A DNA stretch of 64,000 nucleotides from the NCBI GenBank assembly GCA_014706295.1, contig JACSVZ010000016.1, forward strand, positions 4,507,168 to 4,571,167, given 5' to 3'. Made by a program: the position numbers and the translations under genes. Every line of letters starts with the position of its first letter. Positions within the stretch are counted from its first letter, which is position 1. Source of the DNA: Lycocorax pyrrhopterus obiensis (Eukaryota > Chordata > Aves > Passeriformes > Paradisaeidae). Below the pieces are notes generated by a model. The model worked only from the letters and a program-made list of their open reading frames with translations. It had not been told where the DNA came from and made no database searches. Below, piece by piece: positions 36,021-49,570 of this stretch.

Positions 36021-39000
36021 AGCACTGCCTCTTCAACTCTGTTCTGAGCACAAACTTACAGATGGCAAATAACTAAGATAAAAACTATTCAAGCAAGTAG
36101 AAGCAAAGTAATGAAGATGCCCAACTGTTCTAAAGGATAATTATGAATTAAATTTTAAAAAAAATTAGGGCAGAACTCCCTTACACTCCATCTATTATTC
36201 CAAACTTAGCTATGTCAGGATATTCATACTGTGACCTCTCCGAAATTCATTATTTTTAATGGGTATTACATAAAATTATGCATTTAAAGCAGAAACAGAG
36301 GCCCCACAATTGCTTCCACAACTTGCAGGAAATAAGGAAACATCTTCTAGGCATGAAGGGCACCAATTAGTGTCAACCACCACTCTTGGCCTGGGCCCAG
36401 GTCTGAGTACAAGCCCCAGTGCTGTTAAGGAGGAGAACCAGTGCCAGGATGAGCCTGGCAGGGCCAAGTCTGCCAGATGTAGTGCGGGATGGAGCTCCCC
36501 TGAGGAGCGAGGGGATGTGGAAGCTTTCCTTTCCGCCACGCCTAGCCAAGTCCTCTGCCTAAGAGGGAGGCCTAGAGCTCACCTGTGGTAAACCTGACAT
36601 TCATGAGCTCACTGAACATCCCCTGATGACCAGGGAAGAAATCCTAACAGGGCCAGCAACCTGCCAATGGTGCCATTTGTGTCTTCTGCAGGTCTCTCAG
36701 TGTCTCCAGGAGACCCAGACTTAGCTCTGACCATGTGCTCTGTCATATGTGGTTTAATTTTCCCCCAGTCTGTACTGGGTGTATTTTGTTAGGGATTCTG
36801 GGACTACTTCTCATGGTGTTTTACTGGGGTTTTTTTCTGTAGGGATTGAGTCTGAAGGGCTCAGTCATAGCAGAAGGGGAGGTTTACAACAGGCTCTGAC
36901 ATAGCCCTGTGCTCCCAACACAGACAATCACTGAGTAGATATGCAGCAGTGATTCTCAGCGAGGCGGCCCATTAGACAATAGTCCTCATGCCTTTAACTT
37001 CCATGAGATTATACTGAGAATTTCAAAAGACAAATTATGGTTCTTTCCTGGGAAGAGTTCTTGAGAAAACCTTCAGCACCCATGGACAGGGTTGCTTGTT
37101 CATACATCTTCTCAATATCAGAGCAGATAAACATTTGGAAGACAAGGGCCTGGAATAAATGTGAAAAGTAAGTTCCAAAATACAGCTTTTGTACTTCAAA
37201 AACAATACACAAAACACAGCAAAGCTCCCCTGACTGCTTTTCTCTTGCATCTCTTTCACCATCTCTGAAATGTGCCAAGAAAATAGGATGAAATTGAAGT
37301 TACTGATCTGTCTTGATGTTATTGCATGTAGCCACATATAATCATGTCCACCTAAAGTCACCGGAAAAATAAAACTTGTGACTTTGATGTGTGAAGTGAC
37401 GACCTTTATCTCCATAAAATACCTTCCATCCAGATTGCTGCCCTCATATGTGACATTCGTTCCCATGGGCTAAGTCACTCTTGTCTTCTGAACGTTTTTC
37501 ATTTGGCAGGAAAGTCAGGTATCATCTTTTCTCTAGATCAGATTTGGTATTTGAATGATTTTCTCACACAATATTATATTGCAGCAATAGTGAGTTTCAC
37601 AGATACTGCGTCTCCCTAATTTTGTCTGCCTAACACTTGGCAGGAGAGGTCAAACAGACAATTGTATTACTTCAACTAGTCTTTCCATGAAGGATTGTAT
37701 CCTTAATTTTCACAACCACAAAAAGAATCTGACCATTTATATGGCTTTTGCTTTTACTTTGAATGCAATTTCCCTAAGCAAGTCTGACTTGCTTTCCCAC
37801 TCACTCGGACCTGACCCTAGTTATCACCCCATTTCCAGCCCAAGGAACATCAGAACAGTTTTTCCCTGAAGTCGAGACAACATGAAAGCATTTTCAGTTG
37901 ACATTTCAAAGGATCCAGACAATTGTTTTCTCCACAGGTGACGGTAACTACTCTTGAGTTGCTATCAATACACATTTCATAAATCTCCTTTCACACCTTG
38001 TTTGACTGGAAGGCACAGCCCGGTGTCTTTGATTTGCAACAGGATGAGACTAAAATGCAGTTCCCATTAACAGGTGAGAGCAAGCCAGCTGTCCCCTCTG
38101 CTCAGTGGGCCTCAGCCCTGCTCATCAGGGAAAGGAAATGTGCAATTCCCAGGGCAGGCACAAGGGCATCATTTACAGGAGGTCTCATCCTGCTGGTGCC
38201 AGTACAGCCAGGCTCAGGGCACTCAGGATTTGGCTGTACCTACTTCAGTACTCCAGGCTGGGCTTATCCACGTGCTGTCCCTCCATTATTGTCTTTGAGA
38301 AGGGCAATACTAATAAAGCCTCTTAAAAAGCAGGGAAAGAAAGAAAGATAGACAAAACTAGTGAATGAAACTGTCCCCTTCACTGCAATATAGGATTGTC
38401 AATACAGCTGCTTCAGGCTTCAGCTGTAATGTTGTCTAGGGTAACTTGTGTTGGTTTAACTCGTGTCCTATATGTTTGAAAAATAAGCCAAATAGAATTA
38501 CTGAAATGACCGAGTCTCTGGAACTCCTCCTTGGCTCCTCAGGGATCCTGACTCAGTATTGAATTCTTAACTTTTCATGACAGCTAAACAGTAAATATTT
38601 GAGGCACTGTAACCTGGTAGCATGAAACTCATCCAGCCTCTGTGTAATGAGAGCTGTGAAAAGCTGAGATTTTTCTACAACCAAGTAGGGACTTAGGTGG
38701 CCTTGGGGTTTGAAAAATGCTGGTCATGGAACTGTTATTGCCATTATGGATATCCTGAGCTGAGGGCACAGAGGAACAAACAAAAGTATATCCAGTACCA
38801 GGACAGAAACAGCATTTGAAATATCCAGTTTCTCCTTTTTGTGACTTTGGTACACCTCTGTTCTGAAAGGGACAGTCTTGGGGAGAGAGGGAGGACTCTG
38901 GCCTCAGGACCTTGGTCTCTCCGACTGGGCTGTCAAAGGTTGCCCAAGATAATGTTACTTCTAGAATGTTACTTGGATGTTTGCCAGGTTGGAAATGCCT

Positions 39001-42000
39001 CAAAAGATCTAAGATCACCAAGACTTTCCAGAAGAACAGCCACAGAAATGGCTTTTCATGAACTAAATAATGTTCTTGGATTTAAAGCAAACACGGCACA
39101 AAAAATGTTCCCTTCACAAGAAGTTTTGTCCCAGAGGTCGGAAGGGGTTCCTGGCAATGATGGAGCACAGCTGCCATCCCAGGGAACAAGTCCCACTACC
39201 TCAGTCACCACAGAGCTGTAACAAAAAAGCCCTTCACACATATTTGGGGAAAAGATACAGACCCAGAATAAATGGTCTCACCTACACTTTTCCGTGCTTA
39301 AGCAAATGCAAAGCCTGTCCAGAAATCCTTAAAGCAAACTACATGCCAGTCAGGGGTTGGATTATACATGGTATAAAGAGACATAGGCCTGCCACAGGGG
39401 AGCTTTGTGTGGCAAATGAATTTGCATGTAAAGGTTTATTCTCTGAAGAGAAAACAAAATTCTTTGGGAGACCCCTCCCACACGGCCAGAGTTGTGTTTT
39501 TCAGGATTCACATAAAACAGAAGAACAGAACTTGCGAAAGGTTCTTAAATTAATGGTGACACAACCACCCCTCAGAAAGCTGCCTCTGGGAAAGGACTTC
39601 AGACAGGAGGTGACAGTACAGGGTACAGTGCAGTAGCTGCAACCCACCCCAAATCCCTCTGCACTGATCAATTGTGGCTGGAAAAATGACCCAGCAGATT
39701 CAAATTAGAAACTACACAGAAAACTTCAAGTAAAATAGCCACATAAAGTCCCCAAGGGTTCAAATTATCTTCCTGATCAAATCCAGATACCCAAGCTCTT
39801 TTGTTAAATTGCCTTTATTTACTACTGCCTTGTAAAAACAAACTTTGTTACACTTAATGAGAAAGATGTAGATTTAAAGACATTAACTTCAGACAGAACT
39901 TTTGCTTCCTAGTCAGCAGAAAACCACTTTTTCTGAATTGCCTGTCATTTCAGTGGATATTACAGGTGCTACAGATGTTTATAAGGAGCAAACCAGCGTG
40001 AAGAAGAGCAGATGCAGCACTGTGCCTTGATGAGGACTGCTGAGCAGAGATGCTGTTGTCAGCAGAGGTTCTGAACCTTCAGACTGATTCTGCTCTGTGC
40101 ATAAATGGCAATTCGACAGGCACTCTGAAAGGCACTAGAAATGAAACCTTCTGCAGGTACTGGGGAAAGTGCTCTATAACCACTGAATGATGACATTTTC
40201 CTTGCAAAACATATTCAGTTTTTGACACAGGACACAAACATTTGCATCTTAACTGCGCAAGAGGAAACAAAATTCACAGATCGATGAGAAAAGCAACTCC
40301 CCAGGAGGTTCTTGCTCCAGTGCAGGTATGTATAGGCATCCAAAAGTAATTTGGGCACTAAGCAGTTTGGTGACACAGATGTTTTGTTAATCATCTATAC
40401 ACAGCAATAGCACTTTTTGCAGGGCTCTCAATCCTAAAGTGGCAACATTTTTATATACAGAGCCATTTATATATAAAGTCATTAAAACAACGTATTTTCC
40501 ACATCTTTTCCACAAAAGAGGGATTTCTCATTGTTCCCAAATGGCGCAGTTACTTTTCACTAAAAGATATCTCAAAGCCAGTTGTGTTGATTTGTGAGAA
40601 CTTGCACTACACCAATGACTACTGGCATGAGGAGACGACATGTGGACATCCACTGCACGTCTTGCTCTAGTTGTCTTTAGTGCCTCCACTGGAAAGCCTC
40701 CAAGTGGTTAAGCAAGTCCAAAATCATCAGGACTAGGTGAGCAATGGCATAAGGCTGTGGCAGCTACCATCACTCGAGGTGGTAGTGCCAGGTGAAGGCA
40801 GGAGGGAGGAGCTGGAACCAGTGGCAAAGCAACACACAGCATCAGCAAAATATCTGAACATCATAACAGCACCATAACTCCCAAAACTTCAGTGTGTTCC
40901 CCCACCCACCACCAGCTTGAGTGCTCTGTTTCTGCTCAGAGAGTGTTTCACCATTACAGCCCTGATCAACCTGGCCCCAGAGGTCAGCTGGGCCTCCACC
41001 ACGGTGTTGTCTCATGACACTTGATCAGTACAGGAGTGCAAGAGCAGAAAAATATCACAGGCAGTGGGCCTGCTGCACTCCACGCAGCTTCTCCAGTTCC
41101 TTTCAACAAGCCAATCCCAACATAAAAACACTTTTATAGCCCAAAGCCAAAACCAGCATCTCCCCTTTCACACTGACACTCCTACCAGCACACCAAGCTC
41201 AGCAGAAATGTTGGCCAAGGTGTAGGGGATCCCAGAGTGTGTGATCTGGGAGCCATCTAGAGGTGGCAGAGGTGCCTGGCCAGAGCACTTTGCACGCACA
41301 AATACACCCTGCCCCTGATAAACGCAGGCTGCATTCCAGTGTCTCACTGTGCTGCAGGGCAGGTGTCTCACCATCAGATTCCTCAGCTTTAGTTCCAGAT
41401 GGATAGGACTGCCCAGCAGAAGAGGTGAGGCAGGGAGGAGGCATAAAGGTTTCCTGTGTTAGGCAGAAGATAGGTATGCAAGATAGGTCATTTGTACAAT
41501 GCAACTGCACAACACTGAAAAGTTCATGGCTCTCTGTGTCTTGTATTTGTGGTTTATTTCTTCCATTAAGTTTTACTAGCTGCAGTTTGCATCAGGAATA
41601 CATTTTTCATCAGTGCAGCAATATGAGACATAACTATTATGAGAACATTTGTAGATTTATTCTCACAAACTGACAGCTGATTTGTTCCAAAGGAAATCCT
41701 ACATTTTAGCCAAGGCACTAACTACATAGGTTCACTCTTGAAATGTAAAGTTTAGACTGTATCCATAATTAGTATTGTTACTGTTCTGAAACATAAAAAG
41801 ATCATTTTTTGGTCAATATGGCAGTATAATATGTCAAATAAAATTTGGAACAGAAACAGCTAAAATTCAGACTCCAGCAATTTCTCTGCTCTTGGACACA
41901 GTCTGTGACCATTGCACTGCAACACTCCCTCTGCCGGCAAATCTAAAGGGAAGAGACTGCTTATTGCTTCATTGTGCTTCTGCCTTCAACACATGGAAAG

Positions 42001-45000
42001 CTTATACTGTTAGATGGCTGATTATCTTTTCATGAGACCTGGGATATATTTTGCTTGCCTCATAAAACCAGGTCAATATTCCTCCTCCTTCACACCCCTT
42101 CTCTATTTTATTTTAATAGAGAAAAGCTCACTACTGTCCCAGCAACAGACAATCAGTTCATGTAGAAGACAGAGGATAAAGATATGAGCAGATAACATGG
42201 CTGCTCCCGTGAAATGGGGGACTAAGCCTCAGTGCAAACACTTTTTGTACTAAAAAGGAAACCTAACACACTTGGCCACAGGGAAGCTCCTGCCTCAGAG
42301 TCATGGAGAAAATGTACATCCATCTCTGTGTAAATTTTACTGTTAACATTTCTCCAAGGCAGGTGGTGGAAGCTGTCTGGCAGAAGCACCACTCAGCTGT
42401 GCACAGACCAAAAGTCCTACCTAGCAACTGTGTGAATCCTCCTCCATAGACAGGGCCCATGCTGAACTCTCGTGCTATGCAGCTCAGGAGCTTCCAGCAC
42501 TGACATCCTTCAAAGAGTGGAAGTTTGTATACTCTTTAAAAGGTCATTCTGGCCTGCTACTCTGCACTAAATGAACACAACACCCACAGTTAGCTTCCCT
42601 TCAGATTGTTTAAACGTTTGACCACTCAGCAGAGTGGGAACCCTAAGGATTCCTGGTGAAAGAAATGGAGACTTCTGCTCTAGAAGATGAGACAGCAAGG
42701 GCTGTGATGGTGTGTCCTTCCACCATAACTTTGCTGCAACTACATTTTTGTGACTACACTTTAGAACAGACATATTTACCTTTTTCAGACTCAATTCATT
42801 TTTTTTTTTCAGAGTGCTGTTGAGAAGTTACAGAAGGAATACTGAATTGAAGGAGTACAAAGACAGCAAATATTTTAAAGACAGGGCAAACTCCTCTAAA
42901 GAAAAAAGCTATTGGAAAAAAAAAGACTCCACTAAAGACAAAGAGTGGCTCAAGAAATCCCAAGTGTATATGTGCACATACAAGTAGCCACAAGACACCC
43001 ACTGATATTCCCTCAGTTATCATCAATTGGAAGTTGAAGGTCATGAGATATATGGCTTGTTTATCTTACAACCACTCTAACCACTCAGCCCACTTTTAGA
43101 ACCATAGTCTTTCTTTGCTTAGTCAAGAATTTCAGTCTGTAGAGTTATAATTCAGGGTGTTAATTAAAAGAGGACTCTGAAGGAAAGGGCCTACATGAAG
43201 CCTGGGAAATGCAAGGCAGTGATTGATACAAAATCCTGCCTTTCTTGACTTCCTCCTGCCACCACTGGAAACATCACCGCAAATTGCCCAATACACTCAG
43301 CCACTGCAGCTCCCTCTTCATTGTTTGCTTTTGGACTAATGTTTCTTTGGTCATGCTGGTCCTTTTTATCAGCTGCAACATGGTTACATCAAACACCCTT
43401 CCTCTGGCACATCCTACTGCTGAGTTCCTAGATGCTGCAAGGCCCATGACCTAACAGTGCTGGATCAACATGGTGAGAGTGTCTGTCCCATAGAGTTTAA
43501 TTATGTAAGATAGAGGGAAGGAAACGGGGAGAGGGAGGAAGAACTCTGTCCATTAACTGGTTCAGAGTAAATGACTTGCTCTACTCATACCAGAGTACCT
43601 GCAGCAGAGCCAGGCATTCAACCACCTCAGTCCCTGCTCATTAATTTTATCTTTTAATTTCCCTGTTGGGTCTAATAACTCTCTGAAGGTTGAGATCTCC
43701 CCACACAGAATACCGTGTAAACAGAGGAGAAAACCTCAAGGACAGTGAGGAAAGAGACATGACTAAAAGCTGTGTGTATACGTCAGCTGGAGCCTCTCTG
43801 GATTGCCAGCACAGAAATGCCCCTAACACAATTGTAGACTCTTTCTTATGGCATTTTAAGGAGGCATGACATCGAAGTGAAGGCAGAAGAGAGATGGGCA
43901 TCAATGGGAAAAAATAAGTAGGAAGCAAGAACAAATAGGGAGGAAAAGTGTAATACCATATTTTGCATCGTTGAGGTGATTTTAGTGGGGCTCCGAGTGA
44001 CACCGAGTGAAACGTGCACCCTATCATGAGCTATTAATAACAGAAGCATTATTTTTTCATGTCTCAGTCTAATATATATGCCATTACTGCATGTTCATGC
44101 TTTGCTAACAAAATCAGCCTGGGTTTTTATAGTCAGATAAGATTTTTCTCCTTTTGTTGTCATGTGCTTTGTCTTCAGGTTGACTCCTGGTCCATATCAC
44201 ACCATGTGCACAAAACACACGAGGCTTCCCCTCCTCAACTGCCCCTACTGACCTTCAGTAGCTTCTTCTTACATATTTGCCCTGCATTTGGGCTCTGGAC
44301 TCTTGCAAGTGTTACACAGACAGAAACTCAGAGGACAGGCTTTGCAGGCAAAGGCAGCTCCTGAAATCTGGCAGCATGAGATCTGGAGCCAGCAGAAATA
44401 TGAGGAACATGGGAAGAAGGATGATTTTCAGACATGGGACAAGGACAGGCTAGGTTCTGCTCATGAGTTCAGGAAGTGAATTGAATCCAGCACAGCTTTG
44501 CGTCCTCACACCTTATTTGAGTTTAGCCTAGCTGGGTGACATGAGATACTCCAGTGCCAGCAGTCTGCTCACTCCCTTCCTCCTCTCTCCAGAGTGCTTG
44601 AGAAATCTTCTGGATGAGCTTTTCAAAGCAGAAGAGATCAAATAACATGCCAGCTTATATAAAATAACTTTCAAGGAAAACTTATCTAGCAACACTGTTG
44701 CAGAGCACGGATTCGGCTGCCTGAAGTTGTGCCATTTGCAAAGACCTTTTTTGCCCACTGTTTCCACTCCTCTCCCCACATGACAGTGGGTAACAGCGCT
44801 ATTTACAGGGATTTTAAACAGGCACAAGAACTGCATCAGCACCAGCCTGATCTGCAGCTGATGTTGGTGGAATCGGGGTGCGCTGGTCCCACGCGGGCTC
44901 GGGTCCTTTCTCTGTCCCCACGGCACACGGCAGGGCAGAGCGAGCCTCTCGTGTGGCAGACACACGCTGAAGCTGAAGCTCAAGTGTGCTGCACACTGCT

Positions 45001-45639
45001 GCATGTGGGACTGAGCCATTGGGCTGCTGGGGCTTGGGGAGGGGCTCACCTGCCTTCTTCTGATGCAGCTACTCAGTATCCAGCTCAATGACTTACTTCT
45101 CCTTTGGTCTCGGACACCTGATTTCACCTCTGTTCCTTCTCTGTGTAACCATGGCAACACCTCCAGACCTCTGAGCTGCACTGTAATGTCAGATTAAGTG
45201 GCTAGGCATGGGGGAATGAAATCGCCTGACTCATGAGATGAACTGAGGTCGCATCAGCCTGGCCTTGTTTTTCAAAATCCACAAGAGTTGTATGAATCTG
45301 TGACCAGAATGCCCCCTTCTCTCTTTTATCCCAGTAATGATGACTTCATGTGATGTCCCTTGATTTGATTTAGTTTGGATATATTCACTCACTACATGTT
45401 AGTGTAGCTACCAGCTGTGCTTTTGCCACAAGACTCCTGTCTCATTCATGTAAACACCCCTTCCAGAGGTCTTCTGACACTTTCAACAGTGCATGTGGCT
45501 AAAACAATAGCTACAGTAGTCACAGTGGCATAGGGAACCTGAGCTTGGCACAGACAAGGTCTCAGCTGGAACCTTCAAGACAGCTTGATGTGTTTCCTAC
45601 ATCAGGATACATGGAGCAAGTGGCAATAGTCAAAAGAAG

Positions 45640-45978
45640 AACTAGAATTATTTAGGATGAATCATGGGGAAAGGTTGAAAGTATAGTAGGTATCCCAGAG
45701 AGAGAGTACAATGTGAAAACAGTCTTTAGCTGCTGATACAAGGCAGCAATCTTCTCTCCAAGTCTATGACAGCTAAAACAAGATTTAAGTGATTTAAATT
45801 GAAGCAGATAAGACTGAAGTTAAACAAAATCAATGAACCACCAACAGTATGGATAATGAAAAACTGGGACAGATTGCCTAGAGGATAGCATGGAACCATC
45901 ACTTTCTGTCTTTAAGTACAGATTAGACACACCTGACAGGAATGACACAGGTAGAGGGGACCTTCAGTGGTAGGAACA
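45640..45978 (+). mobile_element. Old CR1-like LINE fragment
   Basis: Weak but ordered similarity to the CR1 tail: GGGGAAAGGTTGAAAG, AAACTGGGACAGATTGCCTA followed by GAGGATAGCATGGAACCATC, then a region matching the step where CR1 copies read about a lead insertion and pass to the tail (GGACCTTCAGTGGTAGG). High divergence and AT drift suggest an ancient insertion. The exact ends are uncertain. Confidence 0.6.
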
Positions 45979-46164
45979 GATGAGAAGATATTTTTTGGCT
46001 CCTTGTAACCTTCTAATCCAGTAATTAGTGTCTCGTACATGCTTATTAATCTGTTTTACCGCAATACACAGGCCAGGGAGGGACACACCATTGTAACAGA
46101 CATGACACAGGTGAGCAGTCATGAGCAAGGAACTCCTGCAGCAATCCGGATTTACAAGCAGCCC

Positions 46165-46295
46165 ACATGCATGTATCAGGTGCAGAGCTCAGAAAGGGCC
46201 CAGGAATGTCCGCTGATGAGAGGAGAGGTCTAGAAAATGTGACATGAGGAAAGACTGAACAACACCTGTTGCTTAGCCTAGAGAAAACCTCACAG
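46165..46295 (+). mobile_element. Probable old CR1-like fragment
   Basis: GAGGTCTAGAAAATGTGACA, TGAGGAAAGACTGAACAACA and GCTTAGCCTAGAGAAAACCT follow the order of the central part of the CR1 tail (assigned from memory of that family). It is short and diverged. It may be a displaced piece of a second element rather than of the fragment 200 bp to its left. Confidence 0.5.
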
Positions 46296-48139
46296 TGCAA
46301 AATGGCACATACCACCCTGTCCTTACAATTTAAGCTGTTTATTTCAAGGCTCAAAACTGCAGTATGATAAAAAAGGCATCCAAAGGGACAGAAATTGTCC
46401 ATCTCCTAAGTCCTTTGGCACAATCCACCTAGGCACGTCTGCCCTACACTCCGAGTTGTGCCTCTGTGTAACAGAAAATGTGTATTATGGTGGAGATTCT
46501 TCCACTGACAGAAAGCATTGTATATCCCTAACCAGAAACACAAATTGTGTCCATTTAGTTCTTCAGGAGGGAGGAACTGCTCCTTGTCCTGTCAAGGACA
46601 CCACCAAGAGAGATTCTAGGATTGCAGCAAGTATCCATTTTGGCTTCCCTACACTTTATCAGGGAAGCAGTAATTTATTTTTTTGAAACAGGAGGAACAG
46701 AAACTGCTGCCCCTGAGAAGTGTTAACTACAAGAGCATGTCATTCATTGGTTCAGTGGGAAGGACCTGGCTTCCCACATTGTAAGGTTAGAGAGAGGGCT
46801 GGAGGACGCGAGACAAGCTCTAATAAACTGTGACACACAGTTTCTCCAACTTGGCGACATGCAGAAAGGAGAAAAAGGTCTTGCAGAAGAAAATCCGGGG
46901 CAGCAAGACCATGAGCAGAAGGCAGGAGTGGGTATGGTAATACCAAGCCATTCATTCCTTGGCTGTTCCCAGGCTCCCAAACTGCCCTGTGTATCTCCCC
47001 AGGTATTAGCAAATTACTTCACATGGCAAGGAATACAGAGTGAGATGTGAGCAAGATCCAGTCACTCAATCCACACCACAATTCCTCACCTAGCCGGTGC
47101 CAACTTGAATGCACAGAAAGATCTGAGAGCTTATCAGAGCAGAGAAATATGCCTTTTAAGCCAGAATTCAGCTTTCAGCACTGTAGAATTAGGAGTACAG
47201 TAACTATAGCCTCCTACCTAAAGATTTTGCTTGGCACAGCACTGACTTAAAACCATCACAAGATCAGAAAAACATCTTGCAAAAGTTGTGTCTCATTTCA
47301 TACGCTCTTAAGGTCAGTTCAAGAAAAATGGCACACAGACCTGCATGAACATCCAAAAAGCTGTAAGCTTTGCTTAACAAAACAGAGCTCAGTTTTTCTC
47401 TTAACCACAAAGATCAAGTGACATTTGAAAGGAAAAAAAAAGATGCAAATCATACATTTTCAAGTCTTTGAAGATCCTGCTGGCACTGCCTCAGGTCAGA
47501 GTACTTCTCACTACACCTCATTTCCCTTCAGTCAGCCTTTTCACTCGCTTCAATGCTGAATACACAAAGAGTACCAGACATTTTTAGCCTCAATAATGTT
47601 TTCATTACCTGTCAGGAATAGCACTAATAACAGGCATTAGAGGTACAATATTCAATTGTTCAGGACAGTCTAAACATTTAATTACATTACGGTAGCTAAT
47701 CACAAATAATTGCCTTAGGGAAGGCAGGGCACCTGTGAGGGGATGCAGTTTGTCTGTTCAGCTCATGGCAGAAATCAGCAAGGACAAAGTAAGAAGCACT
47801 GGGAGAAATGTCTTCAAGCCATTCACAAGCTGTATTTCCTCTTAGTCTTTTAGACAGGAACTACTTCAGCTTGCTTCTGTGCAGCCCTGAGATGATCACC
47901 TTGTTTGAAAAGAGCCTGATTCCACATCGACTGTGCTTTTTGTTCTCTTATTTTACTATCATTTCTGCTAACTTTTGTCCTTTTATTGGATCCGGCTCTA
48001 TCAAGTTTCCTTATCATTGTTTCCTTTCTTCCTAACCCTGTTACTATATCTTACACAAATGGTTAGTTCCAGTGCTCTACCAGAGAGAAATCAAATAGAG
48101 GGTGAATATCAGAACCAAAGATGCTGAAATAATTTCTTT

Positions 48140-48225
48140 AATGAAAAAGAAAGAAAGAAAACCAACAAACCAAGCCAAACACACTCACATTAAAAAAAAA
48201 GTTTAAAAAAGGAAAAAAAGATAAA
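48140..48225. repeat. A-rich simple repeat
   Basis: GAAA units, an AACCAAC-type stretch and runs of up to nine A. Low complexity only. Confidence 0.8.
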
Positions 48226-48965
48226 TATGAACTGATCCTGCTTCCTCTGCCACTCTATAGAAGTAGGAAGTTTAGACTAAAATAGAGCAGAATACTGGAG
48301 AGAGAGAGATGTTACAGCAGAAATTCTTTGACTCAATCTTATTTGACAGGTACCTCAGACATAGACACAACTCTATGATGCCCATTGGCCTGTCCCCTTC
48401 TTATAGGTCATTATGATCTTTACTTACAGATATCTGTGTAAATCCGATGCTGCATTACAGAACCATTTCAAAGCACGATGACTGTGGAGCAATGGAGGTT
48501 TCTACAAATCTAAGCTCTTACAGAAGTGAGTTCTGTTCCTATGTGTTATAACGGGTAAAGAAGATTTTCTTCAGGCAGTAGACAGCCTCCTTTAGTACCA
48601 ATCTGAAAACTGCTGTTTATAGCATTACTTCTCTGCCAGGTCCTTTAGCAGAAGCCTCCACATCAATACACCAAACCCAGTGCAGACACTGCTCTTACAA
48701 TTGTTAACAACTCACCCAAAGCCTTCATGCAAGATTTAAGTCTTGCAAAAGAGGAAAAGCAAAAGTCAAGCATGTAACAACTTTCCAGAGAGGAAAGTTT
48801 TCCACTCAAGTGTTCAAGTACTGCAGTATGACCTGTAGGACTGCAACTTAGCTGAGAGTTAGGATTCTGCATTAACAACAGACCCAGTTTGAATGGTCGG
48901 GTCCCAGGTGCTCATGTCTAGTTTTCTGTCACTCTTTCCCAGGCACTTTGTGATCAGCAGCCTAC

Positions 48966-49570
48966 CTGGATGTTCCTGACTCTCCTGGGGGTTGTATTTG
49001 AGGTGGCAGGACATCTCATTTGCCAGCCCAAGTGCCGTCTCCTCATAACTGGTGCAGATGACATTGGGCTGTGACAAAATGGGATGAACCAATTTTGCTT
49101 CTCTTGATCATACATTGTTGTGAGGGCAGGAGGTCTTTTCTGTCTCCAGCAGTACCACTGATTACAGCAATCATAATTTCTCATCTTCCAAGTATTACTG
49201 GTGCTGCTGCAGCTTTCCCACTGCTTTGTCAGAACTGAAATAAACCCAGGACAATTTTTCTGCAACGCTCTCTCCATCTGGGATCCCAGCTCCACTGCCT
49301 GGGCCAGAGTCAAGGTATCAAGTTCCATCAAGAGCTTCTCCCGAATTCGCCGGTCTGCTGCTTTGCCAATTAGCTGATCCAGGATCAGCTCTTCCTGCCA
49401 ACAGCCAAAAGCACAGACTGATGCCAATTCTTGTCGTGCCGAAGCAAAGGTTCTAAGAGTTTCACCTGGCATTTGTTCCCGCTGCCTGAACTGGCACCTC
49501 TGTAACACCACGCTCTGTCTGGGATTAACGTGCCCTGAAGTCTTCTTCATTGTTTCTTCAAAGGAGGTAG
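48966..49570 (-). mobile_element. Gag-like ORF, Ty3/Gypsy-type capsid relic or exapted exon
   Basis: The minus strand is open for about 200 codons. The part following VVLQRCQFRQREQMPGETLR, then ELASVCAFG, QEELILDQLIGKAADRRIRE and TLAQAVELGSQME, has the layout of the retrotransposon Gag domain of Ty3/Gypsy-like elements (an R-x-Q-x-P-G-E-S/T segment, then an I-R-x-x-L-L helix and L-A-x-A-x-E). A clear CCHC zinc knuckle is not seen after it; the last 90 codons are unlike any family I know and may be frame-shifted. No LTRs or pol segment were noticed nearby. The ORF lies between a plausible acceptor (attttttacaaccttgatttcag) and a donor (ATCCAG|GTAGGC). It has an ATG at 49550 with A at -3. Relic or exapted exon cannot be told apart from sequence alone. 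Confidence 0.6.

Noticed and set aside
39070..39636. Plus-strand open frame of 188 codons
   Set aside because: No family recognised; basic, Cys- and Lys-rich as expected from random AT-rich DNA, and no upstream or downstream exon partner.
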